A stretch of 64,000 bases of DNA from Flavobacterium sp. Lineage in GTDB: Bacteria > Bacteroidota > Bacteroidia > Flavobacteriales > Flavobacteriaceae. The DNA is taken from assembly GCF_030146175.1 (NCBI RefSeq), contig NZ_JASLCE010000013.1, positions 3,843-67,842 of the forward strand, written 5' to 3'. The position numbers and the translations under genes are program-made. Below, piece after piece: positions 44,583-53,918 of the stretch; positions within the stretch are counted from its first letter, which is position 1; every line of letters starts with the position of its first letter. The notes beneath the pieces are model-generated. The model was not told the DNA's origin. It did not search any database and saw only the letters and a program-made list of their open reading frames with translations.

Positions 44583-45776
44583 CTATTCGATCACAATCTT
44601 TTTCGAAATACGGTGTTCTCCGGTTTCGAGTATTCCCATATAGATTCCTTTGCTTAGCTTACTGATATCAACCGATTCCAGCAATTTGGCATTAGCAATC
44701 TTTTGTTGTAACACTTGTTTTCCGTTAATATCCACCAAAGTAAAAACATACTCATTTACTTCCAGTTTTCCTTTGTTAATCGTTAGGTATTCTTTTACCG
44801 GATTCGGAAAAAAGCTTACATTAAAATCTTTTTCAAAGGTATCGGTACCCAAACTTGCCGTAGTGGTTGCTTTGGCAAAATGCAAAGTCGCACCCGTAGC
44901 AGCTTTTGCCACATTATATACATAAACCGGATCCATATTCACCAATAAATCCTGAGTGGTATGTGCATGCGTTGTTTCGTTGGTTTCAAAAAAACCGGTA
45001 ATAATTTCACCATTCGACTGAAAAGGCATATAATCGGATGCATAGGCATACGACAATTTGGTCTGCAAAGGCGAATACAGCTTAACACATTTGATCAACT
45101 CATTAGTAATCGTATTCGAGGCCGCATTATTGGCCGATGGATTTCCGGTATCTCTTTCGCAGGTAATGGTATTATTTAACATTCCGGCGACACCTCCTAC
45201 TTCATCGATATTAAATACCAGCTTGATATTCATTTTTGGCGTTGTACCATTTACAATGGTGCTCACATAATTCTGACTACCTCTTAGTCCGTCTTCTTCT
45301 CCGCTGAAATTGATAAACTTAATCGAATATTCGGTTGGAACATTTTGTAATAGTCGGGCGATTTCGAGTATACTCGTTACCCCACTACCATTGTCGTTCG
45401 TTCCCGTTCCGGTAATCGTATCATAATGTCCGCAAACAATCACATACGTATTCGGATAGACCGTACCGATTTTCGTAACGGTCAGGTTTTTACAAGTCGC
45501 CCCAGAATAGGTAAAAGTGTCTTCCGACAATTGGCTTGCCGTATATCCGTAGCTCAGGTATTTATTTTTGAGCCATTGTAGCGTATTGGCCTGTGCCAGG
45601 GTTCCGCGGTACTTGACGCCCAGATTTTCAAACTCCGTGAGATTCGTCAGAATTCCGGATTGTGAAGCTTGGTTGACTACATTGGCGTAGCTCTGTATAT
45701 AGGTTTGGGCTTGGGTTGTATTCCCATATACAGTCGCCAGCAATGAAATCATTAAACTTTTAGTTAAGTTTTTCAT
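44583..45776 (-). CDS. M28 family metallopeptidase with T9SS type A sorting domain (copy 1)
   Basis: 397 aa. Signal peptide (ends TTQAQ). The M28 domain (~30-300) has the two-zinc site: VCGHYDT (His117), GTNDNGSG (Asp128), SGEEDGLRGS (catalytic Glu160, ligand Glu161), FNIDEVGG (Asp191) and a C-terminal His in ETTHAHTTQD (~270-272). The last ~80 residues (NVSFFPNPVKEYLTINKGKL ... KGIYMGILE...KKIVIE) are a T9SS type A domain directing export across the outer membrane. Secreted aminopeptidase. Tandem duplicate of the gene at 45979-47169. Confidence 0.92.
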   Translation of the reverse strand: MKNLTKSLMISLLATVYGNTTQAQTYIQSYANVVNQASQSGILTNLTEFENLGVKYRGTLAQANTLQWLKNKYLSYGYTASQLSEDTFTYSGATCKNLTVTKIGTVYPNTYVIVCGHYDTITGTGTNDNGSGVTSILEIARLLQNVPTEYSIKFINFSGEEDGLRGSQNYVSTIVNGTTPKMNIKLVFNIDEVGGVAGMLNNTITCERDTGNPSANNAASNTITNELIKCVKLYSPLQTKLSYAYASDYMPFQSNGEIITGFFETNETTHAHTTQDLLVNMDPVYVYNVAKAATGATLHFAKATTTASLGTDTFEKDFNVSFFPNPVKEYLTINKGKLEVNEYVFTLVDINGKQVLQQKIANAKLLESVDISKLSKGIYMGILETGEHRISKKIVIE

Positions 45777-45930
45777 TTTTTTAGTTAGTTATTCGTTTTT
45801 TTATGGGTTATTACCGGAAAACCGGTCAACGAAGATACTAATTTTTCAGACTAGCTGTATTAGACATTACAAATAGCGCTTTCTTTTTTTAAACCCTTAA
45901 AAACAAAATGATTACAAGCCTTTATAAAAC

Positions 45931-45959
45931 AAACGATCCGACATAAGTCGGATCGTTTT
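45931..45959 (-). terminator. Terminator of the upstream M28 peptidase gene
   Basis: AAACGATCCGAC / GTCGGATCGTTT, 4-nt loop, T-rich on the minus strand. It separates the two M28 genes, which are therefore separate transcripts. Confidence 0.8.
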
Positions 45960-45978
45960 AGCAGGTTTAAGAGCGTTT

Positions 45979-47169
45979 TTATTCGATCACAATCTTTTTT
46001 GTGATACGATGCCCGTCTGCTTCCAGAACGGCCATATAGATTCCTCTGTTTAATTTCGAAATATCGATTGTTTCCAATAACTCTGCATTGGCAAATTGCT
46101 GGTTCAACACCCGATTTCCATGAATATCCACAATTGTAAAAGAATAGTCATTAGTCGTTAGTTTTCCTTTATTGATCGTTAAGCGATTTTTAACCGGATT
46201 CGGGAAAAAGCTCACATTAAAATCCTTATTGGCATTTTCTGTTTCTGAAGTCGGAATAGTTGCTTTCGCAAAATGAAGTGTCGCACCGATGGCCGCTTTA
46301 GCCACATTATACACATATACGGTATCCAGATTAACCAATAAATCCTGTGTGGTATGGGCATGAGGGGAATAATAATGTTCGAAAAATCCGGTGATCACTT
46401 CTCCGTTTTCCTGAAATGGCATATAATCCGATCCGTATGCATACGACAATTCTGCTTTTAAAGGCGAATAAAGCTCCGTGCAGGCCATTAATTCTCTTGT
46501 TACCACATCGGAAGCCGCATTATTTGAAGTCGGCGCAAATAGGTCACGTTCGCAAACAATCTTATCGTTTACTATTCCAGCGACACTTCCGATTTCGTCA
46601 ATATTAAAAACCAACTTAATATCCATCTTAGGCGTTGTTCCGTTAACCACTGACGTCACATAGTGCGTACTTCCCAATAGTCCGTCTTCTTCTCCACTAA
46701 AATTGATAAATTTGATCGAATATTCCGTTGGGATATTTTGCAACAATCGGGCGATTTCAAGAATAGTAACCACACCACTACCGTTATCGTTGGTACCACT
46801 TCCAACGGCTGTATCATAGTGTCCGCAAACAATTATGTAGGTATTTGGATAAACCGTACCCATTTTAGTCACAATTAAATTTTTACATGTCGACCCCGAA
46901 TAGCTAAAGGTATCTTCCGATAATTCACTCGTTGTATAGCCATAACTCAGGTATTTATTTTTAAGCCACTGTAAGGTATTTGCCTGATTTACGGTACCCC
47001 GGTATTTCAGACCGAAATTTTCAAATTCCGTCAGATTCGTTACAATTCCGGTTTGTGACGCCTGGTTCGCAACATCGGCGTACTCCTGTATAAAGGTTTG
47101 CGCCTGAGTCGCCGTACCGCATACGGCCGCGACTAAAGAAAGCATTACGCTTTTAGTTAAGTTTTTCAT
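45979..47169 (-). CDS. M28 family metallopeptidase with T9SS type A sorting domain (copy 2)
   Basis: 396 aa, same architecture as the neighbouring copy: signal peptide (ends ATQAQ), M28 zinc motifs VCGHYDT, GTNDNGSG, SGEEDGLLGS, FNIDEIGS and SPHAHTTQD, and a T9SS type A C-terminal domain (NVSFFPNPVKNRLTINKGKL). All metal ligands are conserved. Differences cluster in surface loops (ITCERDTGNPSAN against IVCERDLFAPTSN; FFETNETTHAH against FFEHYYSPHAH) near the active-site entrance, which may alter specificity. Secreted aminopeptidase; substrate unknown. Confidence 0.92.
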   Translation of the reverse strand: MKNLTKSVMLSLVAAVCGTATQAQTFIQEYADVANQASQTGIVTNLTEFENFGLKYRGTVNQANTLQWLKNKYLSYGYTTSELSEDTFSYSGSTCKNLIVTKMGTVYPNTYIIVCGHYDTAVGSGTNDNGSGVVTILEIARLLQNIPTEYSIKFINFSGEEDGLLGSTHYVTSVVNGTTPKMDIKLVFNIDEIGSVAGIVNDKIVCERDLFAPTSNNAASDVVTRELMACTELYSPLKAELSYAYGSDYMPFQENGEVITGFFEHYYSPHAHTTQDLLVNLDTVYVYNVAKAAIGATLHFAKATIPTSETENANKDFNVSFFPNPVKNRLTINKGKLTTNDYSFTIVDIHGNRVLNQQFANAELLETIDISKLNRGIYMAVLEADGHRITKKIVIE

Positions 47170-47469
47170 TTTTTTGGTTAAGATTTAGGTTTTTTAATAG
47201 GTTATTCTCGATATATCGGGTAACGAATATAATAAATATTAATTTCACATTGGTGAGAATTTACAAAAAAACTTACAAAATTATTTTTTTTCATTTTTAA
47301 CAATCGCTGTAACACAGGTATTTACAGGGATTCCAAAAAATAGTCCTATTCGCTTCATTGTTTTGGCACGCAAATTGAATTTAGATAAGCAACGGAATTT
47401 TTTTTTAACCGATTCCGACAAGTGGATCCGAAAAACTATACGAGTAGGAAACTATTAAAATTAGGTATT

Positions 47470-48174
47470 ATGAAAAAAATTACACTTTTAGTAGCCAGCA
47501 TCTTCCTGGTGGGAAGTATGGCTCAAGCATCCGTTAATCCCGTTTTTTCTGATGCTAAAACCAACGGTCCGCGTTATGGAATCGATTACAGAAATGCCGA
47601 ACCGATTATGTTTATGGAACGTGGTATTGCGTTTTATATCTTTCCGAATGGGGAATTTGATTTCAACACCCAACCGGAAACCAACGGAACCGTAGTATAC
47701 CGAAACGGAAGACGCGGTGTGGTAAACACCACTTATGGCGCACCCGATCCTCGCAATCCGCGTTATTACAATACGGCTACAAACTATGGAATCCGTATCG
47801 AGCATGATAACTTTGGCCGTGTACGCCGCGTAGGTAACGTTTTTATCAACTACGACAGTGCAAACCGTGTCAAAAGAGTGGGAACCGTTTATATGAGTTA
47901 CAACAGCTTTGCCTTGTCACAAGTAGGTGGTCTGCGTATTTTCTATAACAGAAGAGGACAAATTGTAGACATCAGCGGGTATGTAAACCGTGATTCTCAA
48001 GGATATGCCTATATTCCAGCTGGAAACAATACAAACAACGGTTATTATCCGGAAGATGATTATACCACTGGCGGATCATGGCAAAACAATAACGATGATT
48101 ACTATTATTACAGAACCGACGGTACAAAAGCAAAAATGACCGATAGTGACATCAAAGAAATAAAAGACAAATAA
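47470..48174 (+). CDS. Secreted protein of unknown function with repeated strand motif (234 aa)
   Basis: Start ATG 47470 gives a signal peptide (MKKITLLVASIFLVGSMAQA); an upstream in-frame start at 47422 is not credible. The centre contains a series of similar strands: RIEHDNFGRVRRVGNVFINY, DSANRVKRVGTVYMSYNSF, LSQVGGLRIFYNRRGQIVDI, suggestive of a small repeat beta-sheet. The C-terminus is Asn/Tyr-rich and ends with charged DSDIKEIKDK. I recall homologues only in flavobacteria; no function. Probably periplasmic or surface-exposed. Confidence 0.75.
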   Translation: MKKITLLVASIFLVGSMAQASVNPVFSDAKTNGPRYGIDYRNAEPIMFMERGIAFYIFPNGEFDFNTQPETNGTVVYRNGRRGVVNTTYGAPDPRNPRYYNTATNYGIRIEHDNFGRVRRVGNVFINYDSANRVKRVGTVYMSYNSFALSQVGGLRIFYNRRGQIVDISGYVNRDSQGYAYIPAGNNTNNGYYPEDDYTTGGSWQNNNDDYYYYRTDGTKAKMTDSDIKEIKDK

Positions 48175-48214
48175 TAAAAACGATTTATATTAAAATTTTG
48201 GTTGGTTAGTTTGA

Positions 48215-48252
48215 AGAAACCCGCGACGCTTTTTTTGCCGAGCGGGTTTTCT
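48215..48252. terminator. Bidirectional terminator
   Basis: AGAAACCCGC / GCGGGTTTTCT with a 17-nt T-containing loop, between the convergent genes. Confidence 0.7.
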
Positions 48253-48254
48253 TA

Positions 48255-49724
48255 TTATCGTTTTAACCGAACCATCGTCAGGACTTTATCCATAACGAAA
48301 TTAATATCTTCCGAAATTTTAAAGCTATAATTCAGATATAAGTATACGACCGAAATCAATGTTGATTTTAGCAGGATTCCAATCACCGCATGAAACGGGA
48401 AATCCCAATAATAAAAAGCAAAAAAGCAGCCCAGCGAGATGGCAAAGGAATAAAGTGTTTTTTTGGAAAACGGAAACAACTTCATCCGAACCACTACAAA
48501 AAGTAATTTCGCCACGCTATAAAGCGTAATCGAAATCAGGGTAGCAATGGCCGCTCCTTCGATTCCCAACCGCGGAATAAAATACATATTCAGACTTACG
48601 GTGAGGAAAACCAACAGCAATCCTAAAAACAAAACTGCCCGATAATATTTGGAATTAAAAATAATGGCATTGTTATTTCCTAAAAGCAAATCGAAATATT
48701 TGGAAAGTCCGATCACAAAAACCACAAAAATCCCACCGCTATAATTGGCCGGCAAAAGCGTATATAATTCTTTTACATTTACCAAAATTCCCAAAAACAC
48801 CAATCCGCCAACAACCTGTAAGGAGATTGATGTTTTTTTATAGAGTTCGTTAAGTTCGTCGTGTTTATTTTCGGTCATTAATTTGGCCGTAATCGGATAC
48901 GTAATCTGGTGCATCGCCCGACTGGGAACCGAGATAACCGTCGCAATAAAAATGGCCACCGAATAATAGGCAATATTTTCTATCGCGATATATTGACCAA
49001 TCATGTTTTTATCCACATCCAATAACATGTTCGCAATACTACCCGACAGGATAATAAACGACGAATACACCAATACGGCGCGGGTATTGTGCGGCAATTT
49101 AAATCGGAATACGATCGGTTTGACTTTAAAAGCATAAAACAGCATGAGCAACATCACCGCCAAATAAATCAACATCAGGAAATTTACAAAAGCCTCGGGT
49201 GTAATCCATTTAAAATAAACCGAAAACAGGAAAATGGTAATAAAAATACGAAGTGCAATTTCTTTGATAAAACTTCCGAAAACCGATTGCATATGCACTT
49301 TCACCCAGGCATAAAAAATCTCGAAATATCCCATACACAACCCAATAACCGGAATTTGCCAGACATATTCATAAATGATCGGATTTTTTCGGGATAAAAA
49401 CGAAGCTATAGCCGAATAACCAAAAGTCCCAAACAGCATCATCGGAATGATCAGTAAAAAAGGAAGAAACAACACCAGTGTTAAGAACGCTTCTTTTTCT
49501 TCTTCCGTTTTATAATGGGTGAAATATTTGATCAGTGTGTTATGTACACCAAAAGCCATCAAAGGCATAATGATATTGGCCGACGACAACAAATAGCCCG
49601 TTAACCCATAATAGGTTTCGCCCAGAAACTTCGGATACATAAACAACGTATTCGCTGCACCGATAGCAAAACCGATATAGGTAATAATGGTATTTTTTAT
49701 GGATTGATTAATGACAATTCCCAT
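48255..49724 (-). CDS. Polysaccharide flippase (Wzx-like, MOP superfamily)
   Basis: 489 aa with about 12-14 TM helices. The start MGIVINQSIKNTIITYIGFA, IGAANTLFMYPKFLGETYYG and the internal ALVYSSFIILSG-like segment (RAVLVYSSFIILSGSIANML) are typical of lipopolysaccharide/O-antigen flippases. Predicted to move lipid-linked glycan repeats across the inner membrane. Third gene of the operon with YfhO and a glycosyltransferase; it starts 1 bp after the glycosyltransferase stop. Confidence 0.88.
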   Translation of the reverse strand: MGIVINQSIKNTIITYIGFAIGAANTLFMYPKFLGETYYGLTGYLLSSANIIMPLMAFGVHNTLIKYFTHYKTEEEKEAFLTLVLFLPFLLIIPMMLFGTFGYSAIASFLSRKNPIIYEYVWQIPVIGLCMGYFEIFYAWVKVHMQSVFGSFIKEIALRIFITIFLFSVYFKWITPEAFVNFLMLIYLAVMLLMLFYAFKVKPIVFRFKLPHNTRAVLVYSSFIILSGSIANMLLDVDKNMIGQYIAIENIAYYSVAIFIATVISVPSRAMHQITYPITAKLMTENKHDELNELYKKTSISLQVVGGLVFLGILVNVKELYTLLPANYSGGIFVVFVIGLSKYFDLLLGNNNAIIFNSKYYRAVLFLGLLLVFLTVSLNMYFIPRLGIEGAAIATLISITLYSVAKLLFVVVRMKLFPFSKKTLYSFAISLGCFFAFYYWDFPFHAVIGILLKSTLISVVYLYLNYSFKISEDINFVMDKVLTMVRLKR

Positions 49725-49725
49725 A

Positions 49726-51003
49726 CTATTTCAATAAATCGGCCAGTTGTTTGGTTAAATTCCTACGGCTGTATTGTTGTAAACCTACCGGATATACTTT
49801 TAGGTTTTGCGTCAGATAAAGTCTGTAATACGACAATAACGTCTCTTTTACCAAATCTTTATTATCGTATAAGGCAAAAACACCGGTATTCGTTTGTTTT
49901 ATGATTCCGGCAAAATCGGCATCTTCCGGACCAATTGCCAGAATCGGTCGTTCGGAAACCATATATTCGAACAATTTCCCCGGGATAATACTTTTGGTTT
50001 CTTCCGAGTCGATTTCAACCAGCAATAACACCTGCGAACTTCGTTGCTGTTGCACAGCTTCCTGATGGGAAACATAGCCTAGGTTATTCACATAAGGCGA
50101 AAGTCGGAACTCCTCGATCGTTTCGAGTACTTCCTGACTCGTTGCTCCGATTAACTTTAATTCGAAATGATCTTTAAAACCCGGTTCCTCTTTTATCAGT
50201 TCGCTAAGTGCTTTCCATAAAATCCGCGGATTACGTTCGGACAAAAATGACCCGATATGCGCCAATGAAAACTTCTCATCCAACGGAAGTCGGGTTACGT
50301 TTTCCACGTCGTAACCGTTTGTAATCACATGAATAGGTTTGGACGTAATCGCCTCAAACTCTTTTTGCGTCGTACGACTTGTCACCAGTAGAAAATCAGC
50401 TTCCTGCATCACTTTTCGTTCCAGATCTTTGTGCTTTTGAGCAGCATAATCCGATAATTTTAATGCTTTATGATACCCGATAGTCGTCCATGGATCGCGG
50501 AAATCGGCCACCCATCGAATGCCCGTTTGCTCCTTTAAATGCATCCCGATAAGGTGCAAACTGTGCGGCGGACCGGTTGTAATTACCGTATCAATTCCGT
50601 TTTCTTTGATATACCGTTGTAAATAGGCTACCGAAGGTTTTACCCATAACACCCGTGCATCCGGGATAAACAAATTCCCTCTGGTCCATAACATCAGGCG
50701 TTCGAGGAACGATTGCTTCTTTTTGTTCGGGATAATTCCGGAACTGATTTTTTTGGTTTTATTTTTAGAAAAAACCGATGCCCAGGCATACGGTTCTGTA
50801 ATTTTCTTTTGTAATACCGTCACCCCTTGCGGCACTTCGTCCAGTAATTTGGCATCCTGTAACGGATAGGTCGGGTTCTCCGGAATATACACAATTGGTT
50901 CCACTCCGAACTCCGGTAAGTACTTCACAAACTTCAGCCAACGCTGTACACCCGGTCCTCCGGCCGGTGGCCAATAATAGGTTATAATCAGTACTTTCTT
51001 CAT
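49726..51003 (-). CDS. Glycosyltransferase family 4-like protein
   Basis: 425 aa. N-terminal KVLIITYYWPPAGGPGVQRW, LKFVKYLPEFGVEPIVYIPE is the acceptor domain of GT4-like enzymes with the glycine-rich loop. WVADFRDPW lies in the mid region. The C-terminal half has HVITNGYDVENVTRLP, FSLAHIGSFLSERNPRILWK and IIPGKLFEYMVSERPILAIG (the E..S.GKL.EY nucleotide-sugar motif variant). Probably builds an envelope glycan handled by the adjacent flippase. Starts 5 bp after the YfhO gene. Confidence 0.9.
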   Translation of the reverse strand: MKKVLIITYYWPPAGGPGVQRWLKFVKYLPEFGVEPIVYIPENPTYPLQDAKLLDEVPQGVTVLQKKITEPYAWASVFSKNKTKKISSGIIPNKKKQSFLERLMLWTRGNLFIPDARVLWVKPSVAYLQRYIKENGIDTVITTGPPHSLHLIGMHLKEQTGIRWVADFRDPWTTIGYHKALKLSDYAAQKHKDLERKVMQEADFLLVTSRTTQKEFEAITSKPIHVITNGYDVENVTRLPLDEKFSLAHIGSFLSERNPRILWKALSELIKEEPGFKDHFELKLIGATSQEVLETIEEFRLSPYVNNLGYVSHQEAVQQQRSSQVLLLVEIDSEETKSIIPGKLFEYMVSERPILAIGPEDADFAGIIKQTNTGVFALYDNKDLVKETLLSYYRLYLTQNLKVYPVGLQQYSRRNLTKQLADLLK

Positions 51004-51008
51004 TATCG

Positions 51009-53444
51009 CTACGACGGGATCTGCTGTTTCTTTTTGTTGTCAAAATAAATACCGGCAATGATCAACGCTAACATCACGATAAAGCTAATCAATGAAATCA
51101 TACTTCCTTTTTTGATGACTTCCGGTTCGAATTTGAATTCAATCGTATGTTTTCCGGCTGGAACTTCCATCGCACGCAATACATAATTCACTGCAAAATG
51201 AGGTACTTCCTTACCATCGATAGTCGCTTTCCATCCTTTCGGGTAATACACTTCCGAGAAAACCGCCAATCCTTTATTTGGATTATTGGCTGTATATTTC
51301 AGGTAGTTTGGTTCGTATTGTGTTAATTTGATGGTCGCTGTCGAATCGGTTACAAACGTATTTTCTTTTACTACACCGGCAAATTCTTTCTGATTCAGCA
51401 CGGCTGTTTTTTTCGTATCCAGTTTATCCAGTGCTTTCATTTCGGCATCCGGCGTATCCACTTTTTTCACGTCGCTCACAAACCAGGCGTTTCCATTTGC
51501 TTCCGCATTTTTTAGTGGAATATCCTGCCCCTGATCGTCTTTCTGAATGATATATTTTACATTCAGCATGTTTAACACACCAATGTTGTTTTTCGCAATC
51601 TGATAATCGAACAGCTGTTGCATTTTTCTTGGTTTGGCCGCATGATAACCGCCAATCGAGCTATGGAAATAGGACGTTCTGGCGCTCGACATGTTTCCTT
51701 CGACTTCAAACACACGGTAGTGCGTGGTGTCTTTTAGAATCTGTTCGTCGGCCGGAGTCGCTTCAAACGGAACATCCGCCTGACGTGCCGATACAAAACT
51801 ATCGCTGTTTACATAATTTTTATCCACAAAGAATAAATCACCTACCATTAGTACGCCTACCAAAACCACTGCTGTTACCTGCGACAATTTGTTTTTAGAG
51901 AACAACCATAAAATAGCAGCCGCTAGCAAAATCAATACGCCCGAACGCAATAAATCGGATACATACATCGCTGCACGTTGTTCTTTTAAAGCGTCGATAA
52001 ACGGAGGGCCCATTTCGCCATAGGCCTTTAAATACATACTGTCACTTCCGCCGGTAAAGTCGAACATTCCTTTGGCAAACAACAATATTACTACTACCCC
52101 CAATGCCGTAGCACCCGATTTCCATAGGGCATTCCAACGCTCTTTTTCTTCGGCTTTAAAGAAAGACTGCAATCCTAAAACCGCCAGAACCGGCATACAC
52201 AATTCCAGGATTACCTGAATTGAAGACACGGCACGGAATTTATTGTACATCGGCACATAATCGATAAAGAAGTTGGTCAGCGCCGGGAAATATTTCCCCC
52301 ACGACAAAAACAACGACATTAAAGCTCCGGCCAGAAAGGCATATTTAATTTTTCGGTTATCGACAAACAACGCCAATACAGCCAGGAAGAAAACGATAGC
52401 TCCAATATAGGCCGGTGCGGCTACAATGGGCTGTGCTCCCCAATAGGTTGGCACACTCGATACAAAATCTTTCGCCTGACTTGGAGAGGCTCCCTGATTG
52501 GAAATAAACTCATACATGGGTGAATTTTCGCCTACATTTTCATGGTTCGAACCACCAAATAAACGCGGTGCAATCAGGTTAAAGCTTTCGGCAATACCGT
52601 AACTATATTCGGTGATATATTCGTAGGACATCGCATTGCTGCTTTCTTTTTTAGAACCGTCCGGATTAAAGGTCAGTTCACTATCACTTCGGGTACTGTA
52701 TTTGGCATATTCCGAAGTGGCCATTAAATTCGTTGCGTTTACACCGATACTCAAAATACCGGCAATCGCAAACGTGGCGACAATGATTCCAAGATCTTTA
52801 TATTCTTTATTTTTAATATACTGAACCAGATAATAAATTCCGATTACCAATAGGAATAACAACAGATAATAGGTCATCTGGAAGTGATTCGCATTGATTT
52901 CCAACGCGGCTGCGAGCATCGTGAGTATTCCGCCTGCCAAATAGCGTTTCCGGAATACCAGAATCACCCCGGCAACTACCATAGGCATATAGGCGATGGC
53001 ATGGGCTTTTGCATTATGTCCGACACCGAGAATGATGATCAGATAGGTTGAAAAACCGAAAGCCAGCGCTCCGAAAAATGCTTTCAGGCTATCGACACGA
53101 AATACACGTAACAGTATATAAAATCCAAGGAAATACAGAAACAGATAATCGGCCGGACGCGGCAGAAAACGGATTACCGAGTCCAGTTGTTTGATAAAAT
53201 TATTAGGATAATTGGCACCCAACTGGTAGGTTGGCATTCCGCCAAAAGCACTATCCGTCCAATAGGGTTCTTGTCCGGTTGTTTTTCTAAAATCGGTTTG
53301 TTCTTTCGCCATACCGATATATTGCGCGATATCGGATTGGAAAACTTTTTTCCCTTGCAATACAGGATGAAAATACAATAAAGAGATTAGTACGAAGCCA
53401 AGTATTGCCAGTACATGGGGATAAAATTTAGAAAGGTTTTTCAT
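51009..53444 (-). CDS. YfhO-family integral membrane protein
   Basis: 811 aa with ~12 TM helices in the first 560 residues, a periplasmic domain and a final TM (GSMISLISFIVMLALIIAGI). LLYFHPVLQGKKVFQSDIAQ, AFSTYLIIILGVGHNAKAHA (with the conserved GHN.K), YTANNPNKGLAVFSEVYYPK and GWKATIDGKEVP are YfhO hallmarks; the family is GT-C-like and, in Gram-positives, acts in glycosylating teichoic acids. First gene of a glycan operon followed by a GT4 and a flippase; the donor is probably a lipid-linked sugar. Confidence 0.9.
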   Translation of the reverse strand: MKNLSKFYPHVLAILGFVLISLLYFHPVLQGKKVFQSDIAQYIGMAKEQTDFRKTTGQEPYWTDSAFGGMPTYQLGANYPNNFIKQLDSVIRFLPRPADYLFLYFLGFYILLRVFRVDSLKAFFGALAFGFSTYLIIILGVGHNAKAHAIAYMPMVVAGVILVFRKRYLAGGILTMLAAALEINANHFQMTYYLLLFLLVIGIYYLVQYIKNKEYKDLGIIVATFAIAGILSIGVNATNLMATSEYAKYSTRSDSELTFNPDGSKKESSNAMSYEYITEYSYGIAESFNLIAPRLFGGSNHENVGENSPMYEFISNQGASPSQAKDFVSSVPTYWGAQPIVAAPAYIGAIVFFLAVLALFVDNRKIKYAFLAGALMSLFLSWGKYFPALTNFFIDYVPMYNKFRAVSSIQVILELCMPVLAVLGLQSFFKAEEKERWNALWKSGATALGVVVILLFAKGMFDFTGGSDSMYLKAYGEMGPPFIDALKEQRAAMYVSDLLRSGVLILLAAAILWLFSKNKLSQVTAVVLVGVLMVGDLFFVDKNYVNSDSFVSARQADVPFEATPADEQILKDTTHYRVFEVEGNMSSARTSYFHSSIGGYHAAKPRKMQQLFDYQIAKNNIGVLNMLNVKYIIQKDDQGQDIPLKNAEANGNAWFVSDVKKVDTPDAEMKALDKLDTKKTAVLNQKEFAGVVKENTFVTDSTATIKLTQYEPNYLKYTANNPNKGLAVFSEVYYPKGWKATIDGKEVPHFAVNYVLRAMEVPAGKHTIEFKFEPEVIKKGSMISLISFIVMLALIIAGIYFDNKKKQQIPS

Positions 53445-53524
53445 AAAACGAATTTAGCCTAATAATAGTAGGCTAAAATAGAAATAAAAGTATTGTAAAA
53501 AAAGAAAAAGAGTAGCTTTAAACA

Positions 53525-53794
53525 CTACTCTAACTCTTCGAAATCGATATATTCTCCAACTTTTTTCTTTTCCTTTGGTTTATCGGACGAAAAGTTGGAT
53601 TGTGTATTTTGTTGCTGTTGCGTTTGTTGCTGGTTATAATATTGTTGTTGCTGCTGGAAATTTTCTTCTGCTTTTTTCACCACCTGCTGTAAAAAGTAAG
53701 GTGCCAATAGTTTCATTACAAATTTCAGGGCATAGTAAATTACAATAATCCACAACAACGTTTTTACAAGACCGCTAAATGATGCCGTATCCAT
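53525..53794 (-). CDS. DUF4834 family small membrane protein
   Basis: 89 aa. N-terminal TM (LVKTLLWIIVIYYALKFVMK), then a Gln/Asn-rich linker and the conserved C-terminus KEKKKVGEYIDFEELE that defines DUF4834. Bacteroidota-specific, function unknown. Located 80 bp upstream of YfhO on the same strand. Confidence 0.85.
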   Translation of the reverse strand: MDTASFSGLVKTLLWIIVIYYALKFVMKLLAPYFLQQVVKKAEENFQQQQQYYNQQQTQQQQNTQSNFSSDKPKEKKKVGEYIDFEELE

Positions 53795-53872
53795 AATCTA
53801 TAATTTTTTCCAAATTTACTAAATCCAACGGTTAAAAATAAATTCTATTTCTTAAAATAATAATAAAATAAC

Positions 53873-53880
53873 TACATTTG
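53873..53880 (+). promoter_or_regulatory. -7 promoter element TACATTTG
   Basis: Exact TAnnTTTG match, 38 bp before the outer-membrane protein gene at 53919. Confidence 0.55.
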
Positions 53881-53918
53881 ATTTTACGTTTATACGTTAC
53901 TGAAAACTCTTTTTACCC

